In this document: positions 52,133 to 60,272 of the stretch, piece by piece
Layout of the letters: each line of letters starts with the position of its first letter
How positions within the stretch are numbered: position 1 is the first letter of the stretch
NCBI RefSeq assembly: GCF_008040105.1
Contig: NZ_VRMG01000004.1
Location: 124,001-188,000 of the forward strand
Source: Lacisediminihabitans profunda
Lineage (GTDB): Bacteria; Actinomycetota; Actinomycetes; Actinomycetales; Microbacteriaceae
Length of the DNA: 64,000 bases
Reading direction: 5' to 3'
The notes under the pieces: generated by a model
The model's input: the letters and a program-made list of their open reading frames with translations, nothing else
Told to the model about the DNA's origin: nothing
The model's database searches: none
Translations under genes and position numbers: made by a program

Positions 52133-52281
52133 CGCGTGCCAGGGGCAAGGGAGTGCCTGGGCAGAACAGCTAGCTGAGAGATATTCTCCCCTTTCGGGTG
52201 GCGAGGGTGGATGATGGTGGCGACGACTGCGGATCCGCCTCACCCGGTTGCGGCACCGCAGATGCTGGAAGGGTTCTGGCC

Positions 52282-52644
52282 ATGGCGATGCGGAAAGCAA
52301 GCGCGGTGGGTTGGGTTGCTCGCGTTCTGGGCATCCTGTTGGTCGTGGTGATGGCCTACGGCTGGTGGGATGAAGTCCAGGCCCGGGGAGGCCGCGGCAC
52401 CTGGCTCGAGCAGTGGGCGGTGATCACCCACGTGATTCCCGGCCTCGTACTGATCGCCGCCGTCGTGTTGGGTTGGTCGTGGCCATTGGTTGGCGCCATC
52501 GGGTTTCTCGGCTACGCGGTTGCGACCGTCTTCAGCTACGCCCCCGAATGGGCTTACGCCCCGCTGGTCTCCGGACCGCCAATCCTGATCGGCCTGCTGT
52601 TCCTCATCGACTGGTTGCTTTCCCGCCGCAGGATCACAGCCTGA
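52282..52644 (+). CDS. Uncharacterised membrane protein
   Basis: 120-residue protein with four hydrophobic segments (VLGILLVVVMAYGWWDEV, VITHVIPGLVLIAAVVLGW, LVGAIGFLGYAVATVF, ILIGLLFLIDWLL). The DUF7670-type small actinobacterial membrane proteins look similar, but I do not claim the match. The ATG at 52282 has GGAAGGG 8 bases upstream; the longer frame starts near the end of repeat copy B. It is followed after 8 bases by another membrane-protein gene. Confidence 0.65.
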   Translation: MAMRKASAVGWVARVLGILLVVVMAYGWWDEVQARGGRGTWLEQWAVITHVIPGLVLIAAVVLGWSWPLVGAIGFLGYAVATVFSYAPEWAYAPLVSGPPILIGLLFLIDWLLSRRRITA

Positions 52645-52652
52645 GGGCGACC

Positions 52653-53705
52653 ATGACGAACGACTCCTCGGGATCACCGAGGCGACCGCGCGGGCGGACG
52701 ACCCTCGCGGTGATCCTCGTGACCCTCGGTATCCTGCTTGCCCCCGTCTCGACCGTGGCTGCCTGGGCGCGAATCGAAGTACTCGACACGAACACCTTCG
52801 TCGCGACCTTCGCGCCGCTCGCCGACGATCCGGCCGTGCAGTCCTATCTCTCGGAGCAGGCGGTCGCCGCGATCAATCGCTCGATCGACATTCCCAAGAT
52901 CACCTCGGACGCGATCGACGGCCTCGCCGGGCTCGGCGCTGGCCCGCTGGCCACCGCCGCGCTCGATTCGCTCAAGGGCGCGGCCGCCCAGGCCGTGCGG
53001 GACGTCATCGAGAACCAGGTCTCGCGCTTCGTGGCATCGGACGCCTTCGCGGTCACCTGGGCCAAGACCCTCCGGCTGTCCCACACCCAGCTCATGGCGA
53101 CGCTGAGTGCCGACCCGAATGCGGTAATCTCGGCCGACCAGCGGGGCACCATCGGCATCGAGCTCGGGCCGATCGTCGAGCGGCTCAAGACGGTGCTCGT
53201 GGCGAAGGGACTCGGCTTCGCGGAGCGGATCCCCGCCGTCGACCGAACCATCGTGATTGCGAATTCCGACGTCGTGCCCGTCGCGAGGTTCTCCTACACG
53301 GTCGTGGCCGTCACCGGAACCTGGTTGCCCTGGCTGGCCCTGCTCCTCCTGGTCGCCGCCGTGCTCGTGGCCCAGCGCCGCGTGCGCACCATCGTGTGGA
53401 CGGCGGTGACGCTTGCCGTCGTGATGATCCTGCTCGGCCTGGCCGTCGTCTGGGGGCGCTACACGTTTCTCGTCGCGGTCAGGCCCGTCCCGGTCTCCAC
53501 GGCCGGTCCGCTCTACGACCAGTTCGTCGCTGGGCTGTCCGGCACGATCGTCGCGGTGGCCGTGTTCGCAAGCATCACCGCCGTCGCAGCCTGGCTCTTC
53601 GGACCGTTCCGGGCGGCACGAAGCGTTCGCGGCTTCACCGCCCGGTGGCTGACCAGACTCCGGGCTGCCGTGCGCCCGTCGGCGCGGAAGGAAGGCTCGC
53701 AATGA
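52653..53705 (+). CDS. Uncharacterised actinobacterial membrane protein
   Basis: 350-residue protein: N-terminal helix (LAVILVTLGILLAPVSTVAAW), a large extracytoplasmic domain beginning RIEVLDTNTFVATFAPLADDP, and three C-terminal helices (WLPWLALLLLVAAVLVAQ, AVTLAVVMILLGLAVVW, IVAVAVFASITAVAAWLF). The layout is widespread in actinobacteria without known function. It is likely co-transcribed with the preceding small membrane-protein gene. A 23-codon ORF overlaps its stop (53702-53773) but is not supported. Confidence 0.72.
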   Translation: MTNDSSGSPRRPRGRTTLAVILVTLGILLAPVSTVAAWARIEVLDTNTFVATFAPLADDPAVQSYLSEQAVAAINRSIDIPKITSDAIDGLAGLGAGPLATAALDSLKGAAAQAVRDVIENQVSRFVASDAFAVTWAKTLRLSHTQLMATLSADPNAVISADQRGTIGIELGPIVERLKTVLVAKGLGFAERIPAVDRTIVIANSDVVPVARFSYTVVAVTGTWLPWLALLLLVAAVLVAQRRVRTIVWTAVTLAVVMILLGLAVVWGRYTFLVAVRPVPVSTAGPLYDQFVAGLSGTIVAVAVFASITAVAAWLFGPFRAARSVRGFTARWLTRLRAAVRPSARKEGSQ

Positions 53706-53865
53706 GCAGCATGCACCCCCTGGCGGAGGCGCGCGGACTCTGGATCCCGCCGCCTTCCAGCCCTGGGGGCTGATCGCCTACGCCCGGTTGACGGCGGCTG
53801 CTCTTGCCCGTGCCCACGCGCGGTCCGGCGACTCGCCGACCCGGTGTCGGTGGCAATTGACATAT

Positions 53866-53881
53866 TCGAATGTATGTTCGA
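53866..53881. promoter_or_regulatory. LexA-binding SOS box of the mutasome operon
   Basis: TCGAATGTATGTTCGA, one mismatch from TCGAAC-N4-GTTCGA, centred in a larger dyad with arms CATATTCGAA and TTCGAATATG. A TTGACA -35-like box (53857-53862) overlaps its left side, and imuA' starts 10 bases downstream. Confidence 0.88.
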
Positions 53882-53891
53882 ATATGGGGAG

Positions 53892-54611
53892 ATGAACCAC
53901 TCCGCCGCCACGCTCGCCCCCTCCGGGGCGCGCTCCGGTGCGCGCGCGACGGAGCGGGAGTCCGTCGAGAGTCTGCAGGCGCGCATCCGCCAGATGCAGG
54001 CCACCAGGCTCGACACCCGCACCATCCCCACCCACCCCGCGATCGCCGGGCTGCTCCCCGGCGGCGGGCTCAAGCAGGGGGTCGCATACTCGGTCGACCG
54101 ATCGGCGACCCTCCTCATGGCGCTGCTCGCCGCCCCGTCGGCCGCCGGAACCTGGTGCGGGGTGGTGGGGGTGCCCGAGTTCGGCGTCGAGGCGGCGGCG
54201 GGCTTCGGCATCGACCTCGACCGCCTCGTTCTCGTGCCGCATCCCGGCGGCCAGTGGCTCGCCGTCACCGCGGCGGTCGCCGACGTGCTTGGGGTCGTCG
54301 TGACCCGACCGCCCAGGCGGGCGAGCGACGCGAGCGTCTCGAGGCTCACCGCCAGGCTTCGGCAGCGGGGAACCACCCTCCTCGTGCTCGGCCCATGGCC
54401 GCAGAGCGAGGCGATGCTGAGCCTCTCCGAGAGCAGCTGGAGCGGGATCGGCCAGGGCAACGGGCACCTGAACGCACGGCAGGTCACCGTGACGGTCACG
54501 AGCCGGGCGGGCCGACCGCGCAGCGCGAGGTTGTGGCTGCCGGACCCGCACGAGCAGTTCCGCGCGGTTAACGTGCAGCGCGAGGCGTACCGGCAGGAGG
54601 CCGCCGGATGA
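53892..54611 (+). CDS. imuA': ImuA'-like mutasome protein (RecA-fold)
   Basis: 239-residue RecA/SulA-fold protein lacking a Walker A motif. Helical start ESLQARIRQMQATRLDTRTI, then HPAIAGLLPGGGLKQGVAYSV, WCGVVGVPEFGVEAAAGFGID and VTVTSRAGRPRSARLWLPD. Known role: in mycobacteria ImuA' and ImuB are accessory factors that let DnaE2 do damage-induced mutagenic synthesis. The ATG after the SOS box and GGGGA is chosen. Its stop overlaps the imuB ATG. Confidence 0.88.
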   Translation: MNHSAATLAPSGARSGARATERESVESLQARIRQMQATRLDTRTIPTHPAIAGLLPGGGLKQGVAYSVDRSATLLMALLAAPSAAGTWCGVVGVPEFGVEAAAGFGIDLDRLVLVPHPGGQWLAVTAAVADVLGVVVTRPPRRASDASVSRLTARLRQRGTTLLVLGPWPQSEAMLSLSESSWSGIGQGNGHLNARQVTVTVTSRAGRPRSARLWLPDPHEQFRAVNVQREAYRQEAAG

Positions 54612-56149
54612 ACGCCACCCGCACGATTGTGCTGTGGTGCCCGGACTGGCCGATCACCGCGGTGGCACGCGTGAGGGGGCTCGCCGCGGATGCCCCGGTC
54701 GTCCTCATCGACGGCAGCGTCGTCTTCGCCTGCTCGGCCGCCGCCCGGGTCGAGGGGGTCAGGCGCGGCATGCGAGTGCGTGAGGCACAGGCGCGCTGCC
54801 CCCAACTGCTCGTTTTCCCCTACGAACAGGCGCTCGACATCCGCTCGTTCGAACCGGTGCTGGAGGCCATCGAGCAGACGATGCCTGGCGTGCAGCTGCT
54901 GCGACCCGGCACCTGCGCCGTTCGCGCCCGCGGGCCGGCCAGGTACTACGGCGGAGAGGAGGAGGCGGCGCTCTGGCTGCTGGACGCCCTCGACGCCCTG
55001 GGAATCCACGGGTCGCGCGTCGGTGTGGCCGACGGGCCGTTCACCGCGGAGCATGCCGCCCGTCTCCCGGGGCGGCAACGCATCCGGATAGTGCCGGAGG
55101 GCGAGTCCGCCGAGTTTCTCGCGCCCATGCCTGTCGGGCTGCTCGGCCAGCCTGCCCTCGCGACCCTGCTGCGCAGGCTCGGCATCCACACCCTCGGCGA
55201 GTTCTCGCGACTGGCCGCCGCGGATGTCGGCGCGCGTTTCGGCGAGTCCGGCGCGTGGCTGCACTCCCTCGCGAGCGGCCGGGACAGCCGGCCGGTCGTC
55301 GCCAGGACTCCCCCGGAACAGCTCGACCGGGTGGTGGAGTTCGAACCGCCGCTCGATCGCATCGACCAGGTGACCTTCGGTTTCCGGGCGGCAGCCGACG
55401 AGTTCATCGCCGAGCTCGTGTGCGCGAAACTCGTCTGCACGGCGATCAGGATCGAGGTTGATTCCGAGTCTGGCGACGTGTCCGAGCGGGGCTGGCTGCA
55501 TCCGCGTTCCTTCACGGCGGCCGACGTCGTCGACCGCGTGCGCTGGCAGCTGCAGGGCGCGGGGGCGGTGGACAGCGGCCTCGGCTCGGGCATCACGCGG
55601 GTGCGGGTGATCCCCGAGAACGTCGACGCGATCGGAAACCACGAGGAGGGCCTCTGGGGAACCGGCCTCGACGAGCGGATCCACCACGGGCTCTCCCGGG
55701 TGCAGAGCATGCTCGGCCACGGCGCGGTGCTCACCGCCGTCCTGGGCGGCGGGCGAACACTGCTCGACCGGCGCACGCTCGTGGCGTGGGGCGACCGCCC
55801 GACCGGCGGCAAGCCGTCGAGCCAGCCGTGGCCCGGCCGGCTGCCGACCCCGGCGCCGTCGAGCGTGTTCGAGGCGCCTCGCCCGGCGATCGTGCTCGAC
55901 GCGGAGGGGGCCACGGTCGACGTCGACGAACGGGGAACACTCTCCGGCGCTCCTGCGCAGTTCTCCACCGACGGCACGACCCTGCTGCCGGTGGGCGCCT
56001 GGACCGGGCCGTGGACGATCGACGAACGCTGGTGGGACGTCGACGACTCCCGGCGGGCCAGCCGCTTCCAGCTCGTCGACCGGGCAGGGGTGGCCTGGCT
56101 GCTCATGCTCGACGGTGGCCACTGGTGGGCAGAGGCGAGGTACGACTGA
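54608..56149 (+). CDS. imuB: ImuB-like Y-family polymerase homologue
   Basis: 513-residue catalytically dead Y-family protein that bridges DnaE2 to the sliding clamp. The palm begins TIVLWCPDWPITAVARVRGL: the metal-binding Asp-x-Asp of active polymerases is not kept, nor is the SxDE motif (LLRPGTCAVRARG). Little-finger and clamp-binding parts follow (LLGQPALATLLRRLGIHTLG). A long C-terminal tail ends SRRASRFQLVDRAGVAWLLM. Overlaps upstream (ATGA) and downstream (TGATG) mark a tight operon. Confidence 0.92.
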   Translation: MNATRTIVLWCPDWPITAVARVRGLAADAPVVLIDGSVVFACSAAARVEGVRRGMRVREAQARCPQLLVFPYEQALDIRSFEPVLEAIEQTMPGVQLLRPGTCAVRARGPARYYGGEEEAALWLLDALDALGIHGSRVGVADGPFTAEHAARLPGRQRIRIVPEGESAEFLAPMPVGLLGQPALATLLRRLGIHTLGEFSRLAAADVGARFGESGAWLHSLASGRDSRPVVARTPPEQLDRVVEFEPPLDRIDQVTFGFRAAADEFIAELVCAKLVCTAIRIEVDSESGDVSERGWLHPRSFTAADVVDRVRWQLQGAGAVDSGLGSGITRVRVIPENVDAIGNHEEGLWGTGLDERIHHGLSRVQSMLGHGAVLTAVLGGGRTLLDRRTLVAWGDRPTGGKPSSQPWPGRLPTPAPSSVFEAPRPAIVLDAEGATVDVDERGTLSGAPAQFSTDGTTLLPVGAWTGPWTIDERWWDVDDSRRASRFQLVDRAGVAWLLMLDGGHWWAEARYD

Positions 56150-59100
56150 TGGGCTGGAACAACCCGCCGATTCCCTGGTCGGAGTTCGAACGCAAGCTCT
56201 CAGACAGCCGCCGCCCCGGCACTCCGCCGGTGGGGGCCGACGGCGGCGACAGCCCGGCCTGGTCGAACAAGCGGCCGGCCTACGCGCCGCCGCCCGCGCG
56301 GGAGACGGTCGGCTCCCGCGTGCACTACGCGGAGCTGCACGCCCACTCCAACTTCAGCTTCCTCGACGGCGCCGCCTCGCCTGAGCAGCTGCTCGAGGAG
56401 GCGGCGCGCCTCGGCCTGCACTCCCTCGCCATCACCGACCACGACGGCTTCTACGGCATCGTGCGCATGGCGGAGGCCGCGGAGAGCCACCCCGGCATCG
56501 GAACGGTCTTCGGCGCCGAACTCTCCCTCGGTCTCAGCAAGCCGCAGAATGGCGCCGCGGACCCCGAGGGCAGCCACCTGCTCGTGCTCGCCCGCAGGGA
56601 GGAGGGGTACCACCGTCTGGCCGGCGCTCTCACCTCGGCCCAGTTGGCGGGGCAGGAGAAGGGGCGTCCGCTCTACGACACCGACGACCTCGCCGAGCGG
56701 GCGGGCGGCCACTGGGTGGTGCTCACCGGATGCCGCAAGGGCTGGGTTCGCCAGGCGCTCGCCACCGGCGGCGAGCCGGCGGCGGCCAGGGAACTCGACC
56801 GCCTGGTCGACCTGTTCGGCCGGAACAACGTGCTCGTGGAGCTGTTCGACCACGGCACCCCGCTCGACAGCGACCACAACGACGCCCTCGCCGCGATCGC
56901 CGAGCGGCGGGGGCTGCCCGTCGTCGCCACGGGCAACGTGCACTACGCCCGGCCGGAGCAGCACCGGCTCGCCTCCGCCCTGGCCGCGGTGCGCGCCCGC
57001 CGCAGCCTCGACGACATGGACGGCTGGCTGCCGGCATCCGGGGCAGCGCACCTGCGCTCGGGAGACGAGATGGCGGCGCGGTTCGCCCGCTACCCCGGCG
57101 CGGTCGAGCGCACCGTGGAGGTGGCGGAGCAGGTCGGCTTTCGGCTGCGCAGCGCCCGCCCCAGACTCCCCCGGCAGGAGGTTCCGCCCGGCCACACCCC
57201 CATGAGCTGGCTGCGCACACTGGTCTGGGATGCCGTGCCGCGTCGCTACCCGAACCTGAGCGACGAGAACCGGGCGCGCATCGCCCACGAGCTCGACATC
57301 ATCGAGGCGAAGGACTTCCCCGGCTACTTCCTCATCGTGCACGAGATCGTGGCGTTCGCCCGCGGCCGCGGCATCCTCTGCCAGGGTCGGGGCAGCGCCG
57401 CGAACTCCGCCGTGTGCTTCCTGCTCGACGTGACGGCCGTAGACCCGATCTTCTACAAGCTGCCGTTCGAGCGCTTCCTGTCGAGCATGCGCGACGAGGA
57501 ACCGGACATCGACGTCGACTTCGACTCCAACCGGCGAGAGGAGGTGATCCAGCACGTCTATGAGCGGTACGGCAGGCACAACGCTGCGCAGGTGGCGAAC
57601 GTGATCCAGTACCGTCCCAAGTTCGCCGTTCGCGACATGGCGAAGGCGCTCGGCGCGAGTCCCGGCCAGCAGGACGCGTGGTCGAAGCAGGTGGAGCGGC
57701 ACGGGGCGCTGCTCTCGAGCGTCGACCACGACATCCCGACGGCCGTCACCGACCTCGCGATGGAGGTGCTCAAATTTCCGCGCCACCTCGGCATCCATTC
57801 CGGCGGAATGGTGCTCACCGACCGCCCGGTCGGAGAAGTATGCCCGATCGAGCATGGACGCATGGACGGCCGCACAGTGCTGCAGTGGGACAAGGACGAC
57901 TGTGCCTGGATGGGCCTGGTCAAGTTCGACCTGCTCGGCCTGGGCATGCTCAACGCGCTGCAGCACACCTTCGACCTCGTACGCGAGCACCTCGGCGAGG
58001 AGTGGACCCTCGCCACTCTTCCGCGCGAGGAGCAGGGCGTCTACGACCAGCTCTGCCGCGCCGACTCGATCGGGGTGTTCCAGGTGGAGAGCCGCGCCCA
58101 GATGGGAATGCTCCCCCGGTTGCAGCCGCGGGAGTTCTATCACCTCGTGGTCGAGATCGCGATGGTGCGGCCCGGGCCGATCCAGGGCGGAGCTGTGCAC
58201 CCGTACATCCGGCGCAAGATGGGCACCGAGAAGGTCACCTACCTGCATCCGCTGCTCGAGCCGGTGCTCGAACGCACCCTGGGCATCCCTCTCTTCCAGG
58301 AGCAGCTCATGCAGGTCGCGATGGCGGTCGGCGGCTGTAGCGCGGATGACGCGGACCTGCTGCGACGGGCCATGGGCTCCAAGCGCGGGCAGGAGAAGAT
58401 CGCGTCGCTCAAGGCGAAGCTCTACGAGGGCATGGCGGGCAACGGCATCACCGGGGCGGATGCCGACGACATCTATTCGCGCATCGAGGCCTTCGCGAAC
58501 TTCGGCTTCGCGGAGAGCCATTCGCTGAGTTTCGGCCTGCTCGTCTACGCGAGCGCCTGGCTGCGGCTGCACTACCCGGCCGCGTTCCTCGCGTCCCTGC
58601 TGCGCGCGCAACCGATGGGGTTCTACTCCCCGCTCTCGCTCGTGGCGGATGCCCGGCGCCACGGCGTGGAGGTGCGCCGGCCGGACATCCTGAGGTCGGG
58701 CTGGGATGCCGGCCTGGAGGGTGTGGCGGTCGACGGCTCCCGGCATGACGATTCGCCGCAAGTGTTCCCGTTTGTCGGGTTGGGGCATGGTCGCGCGGGA
58801 ACAAACCCGACAAACGGGAACAATCGGGGCGTTGAGAGGGCGACGGGCGACGGCGCCTGTCTCGCGCACGAGCAACCGGCGGTGGGGCCGTTCGATCGCA
58901 GCGCCCACTTCGACACCGACGACCACCGCCGGGACGGCAACCTCGCGGTGCGCCTCGGGCTTGCCGAGGTCAAGGGCATCGGCAAGGATCTCGCGAAGAG
59001 CATCGTCGCGGAACGAGAGACCGGCGGCGACTACGTCGACATGCCGAGCCTCGTGCGTCGGGTCGGCCTCACCACCGCGCAGCTCGAGGCGCTGGCCGCC

Positions 59101-59646
59101 GCCGGGGCCTTCGAGTCGCTCGGCCTCACGATGCGGGAGGCGCTCTGGGCGGCCGGCGGCGCCGCGCAGGACCGCGAGGAGTACCTGCCGAGCAGCATGG
59201 TCTCCGTGCAGCCACCGCTGTTCTCGATGCCCAACCCGGCCGAGGTGCTGGCCTCCGACCTCTGGGCGACCGGCATCTCCCCCGACGACCACCCGATCAG
59301 CCACCTGCGGTCGGCGCTCAACGGCCGGGGCGTGCTGAGCTCGGCGGATCTCGCGACGGCGGAATCCGGGCGCCGCATCGAGGTGGGCGGGGTGGTGACG
59401 CATCGGCAGCGTCCGGCCACCGCGAGCGGCATCACCTTCATGAATCTCGAGGACGAGACCGGTCTCGTGAACGTGATCTGCAGCGTCGGGGTCTGGAACC
59501 GGTACCGCAGGATCGCCAGGGACTCCCCGGCGCTGATCGTGCGCGGGATCCTCGAGCGCTCCCCCGAGGGGGTGACGAACCTGCTGGCGGACCGTCTGGA
59601 GCCGCTCGCGATGGCGACGAGAACGGCATCCCGCGACTTCCGCTGA
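56149..59646 (+). CDS. dnaE2: Error-prone DNA polymerase III alpha subunit DnaE2
   Basis: 1165-residue C-family polymerase used for damage tolerance. PHP domain ELHAHSNFSFLDGAASPEQL (about 62-81) and ITDHDGFYGI; polymerase core with EEPDIDVDFDSNRREEVI (about 450-465, catalytic Asp triad members) and HSGGMVLTDRP; C-terminal OB fold TFMNLEDETGLVNVIC. The ATG overlaps the imuB stop. Residues about 862-912 (GSRHDDSPQVFPFVGL... to FDTDD) form an insertion before NLAVRLGLAEVKGIG, encoded partly by a 19-bp palindrome. The frame stays open through it. Confidence 0.94.
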   Translation: MGWNNPPIPWSEFERKLSDSRRPGTPPVGADGGDSPAWSNKRPAYAPPPARETVGSRVHYAELHAHSNFSFLDGAASPEQLLEEAARLGLHSLAITDHDGFYGIVRMAEAAESHPGIGTVFGAELSLGLSKPQNGAADPEGSHLLVLARREEGYHRLAGALTSAQLAGQEKGRPLYDTDDLAERAGGHWVVLTGCRKGWVRQALATGGEPAAARELDRLVDLFGRNNVLVELFDHGTPLDSDHNDALAAIAERRGLPVVATGNVHYARPEQHRLASALAAVRARRSLDDMDGWLPASGAAHLRSGDEMAARFARYPGAVERTVEVAEQVGFRLRSARPRLPRQEVPPGHTPMSWLRTLVWDAVPRRYPNLSDENRARIAHELDIIEAKDFPGYFLIVHEIVAFARGRGILCQGRGSAANSAVCFLLDVTAVDPIFYKLPFERFLSSMRDEEPDIDVDFDSNRREEVIQHVYERYGRHNAAQVANVIQYRPKFAVRDMAKALGASPGQQDAWSKQVERHGALLSSVDHDIPTAVTDLAMEVLKFPRHLGIHSGGMVLTDRPVGEVCPIEHGRMDGRTVLQWDKDDCAWMGLVKFDLLGLGMLNALQHTFDLVREHLGEEWTLATLPREEQGVYDQLCRADSIGVFQVESRAQMGMLPRLQPREFYHLVVEIAMVRPGPIQGGAVHPYIRRKMGTEKVTYLHPLLEPVLERTLGIPLFQEQLMQVAMAVGGCSADDADLLRRAMGSKRGQEKIASLKAKLYEGMAGNGITGADADDIYSRIEAFANFGFAESHSLSFGLLVYASAWLRLHYPAAFLASLLRAQPMGFYSPLSLVADARRHGVEVRRPDILRSGWDAGLEGVAVDGSRHDDSPQVFPFVGLGHGRAGTNPTNGNNRGVERATGDGACLAHEQPAVGPFDRSAHFDTDDHRRDGNLAVRLGLAEVKGIGKDLAKSIVAERETGGDYVDMPSLVRRVGLTTAQLEALAAAGAFESLGLTMREALWAAGGAAQDREEYLPSSMVSVQPPLFSMPNPAEVLASDLWATGISPDDHPISHLRSALNGRGVLSSADLATAESGRRIEVGGVVTHRQRPATASGITFMNLEDETGLVNVICSVGVWNRYRRIARDSPALIVRGILERSPEGVTNLLADRLEPLAMATRTASRDFR
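58763..58822. repeat. Palindromic element inside dnaE2
   Basis: TGTTCCCGTTTGTCGGGTT (58763-58781) and its perfect inverse (58804-58822) enclose 22 bases. The 60-base unit keeps frame and encodes VFPFVGL..., then NPTNGNN. No other copy is seen in the window. Confidence 0.9.
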
Positions 59647-59666
59647 ACCACCCGCGCCGGGCACGC

Positions 59667-59951
59667 TCAGGCCGAGTCGCGCCAGACTATCGAGGTCTCG
59701 AGGAGGGTGCCCTCGCCCGGGGTGTCGTCGCCCCGCAACTGGGCGAGCACGCGTTGGGCGGCCATGCGGCCGAGCTGGTCGGCCGGCTGCCGCACCATGG
59801 ACAGAGCAGGACGGCACCTCAGCGCCCAGGCGCTGTCGTCGAAACCGACCACTCCGACATCCTCCGGTACTCGCCGGTTCGATTCGCGCAGCACATCGAG
59901 CGCGCCGGCGGCGATCGAGTCGAACGACGAGCAGCGAGTGGCGAGAACACC
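59667..59951 (-). pseudogene. LacI-family regulator, C-terminal remnant
   Basis: Only the end of a LacI-type repressor is left: SFDSIAAGALDVLRESNRRV, PEDVGVVGFDDSAWAL, SMVRQPADQLGRMAAQRVL and ETSIVWRDSA are the last third of the ligand domain. The helix-turn-helix and the rest of the periplasmic-binding-like domain are missing. Upstream sequence beyond about 59951 no longer resembles the family, although a short open frame continues to 59987. Confidence 0.75.
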
Positions 59952-59983
59952 GCTCCGCGACGCGACGGCCGGACCATTCCGCA

Positions 59984-60055
59984 CCACCGGAATCGACCCG
60001 GGGCCAGGACAAGACCAAGGCCGCCCTCAAGGCGCAGTCGATTCCCGTCAAGTAG
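59984..60055 (+). pseudogene. Possible C-terminal remnant of a sugar-binding protein
   Basis: About 23 codons end GQDKTKAALKAQSIPVK and a TAG, followed 15 bases later by a strong terminator. Such Lys-rich ends resemble C-termini of periplasmic sugar-binding proteins, the usual divergent partners of LacI genes. With so few residues this is a weak call. Confidence 0.4.
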
Positions 60056-60070
60056 AGGAAGTTGCAGTAC

Positions 60071-60116
60071 CCGGTGCCCGGGCATCCAGCATCGTGCTGG
60101 ATGCCCGGGGCACCGG
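60071..60116 (+). terminator. Strong hairpin terminator
   Basis: A 21-base stem (CCGGTGCCCGGGCATCCAGCA) with loop TCG and one bulged G. It follows the remnant stop codon by 15 bases. No T-run follows, yet this is the most stable hairpin I see in the window. The rest of 60117-60272 holds nothing recognisable. Confidence 0.7.
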
Positions 60117-60272
60117 CACTTCCACAGCCGATTCCTGGGTCTCGTCCCGGCGTCCAATCCGTGAGTGTTCCCCTTTGTCGAGAGTGGCACTGCGCGAGGC
60201 GGCACAATCGCGACGAACGGGCACAGTCACCGGCACGGTGGGCCGCCGAGACGGGCGAGACGGGCGAACCGA

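Larger units (their letters stand above)
51482..52169. mobile_element. Repeat family copy B with terminal inverted repeats and candidate target duplication
   Basis: 688 bases with no supportable gene. The ends are CTGCCCAGGCA (51482-51492) and its complement TGCCTGGGCAG (52154-52164). CTAGCTGAG flanks both sides (51473-51481 and 52170-52178), a candidate 9-bp target duplication if the element includes AACAG at its right end. It shares GCTTCAGTCGGTG, GTCCCACGCT, CTTCTCGGCCCTCTGGCGG and GGACGGGCCCCGGAGG blocks with copies A and C. Internally, 14-bp and 64-bp units are amplified. Confidence 0.8.

Noticed and set aside
51555-52300. Several open frames on both strands of repeat copy B (and similar ones in A and C)
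   Set aside because: Their products are repetitive Cys/Gln/Arg/Thr strings made by the tandem units in all frames, without ribosome-binding sites or conservation of frame between copies.
53702-53773. 23-codon ORF overlapping the stop of the membrane protein gene
   Set aside because: It is very short, has no family, and is Pro-rich; the ATGA overlap is likely chance.
56200-60207. Very long open frame (1335 codons) on the minus strand opposite dnaE2
   Set aside because: It is a GC-bias shadow: rich in Arg, Gly, His and Glu, with no domain, while the plus strand has a clear polymerase.
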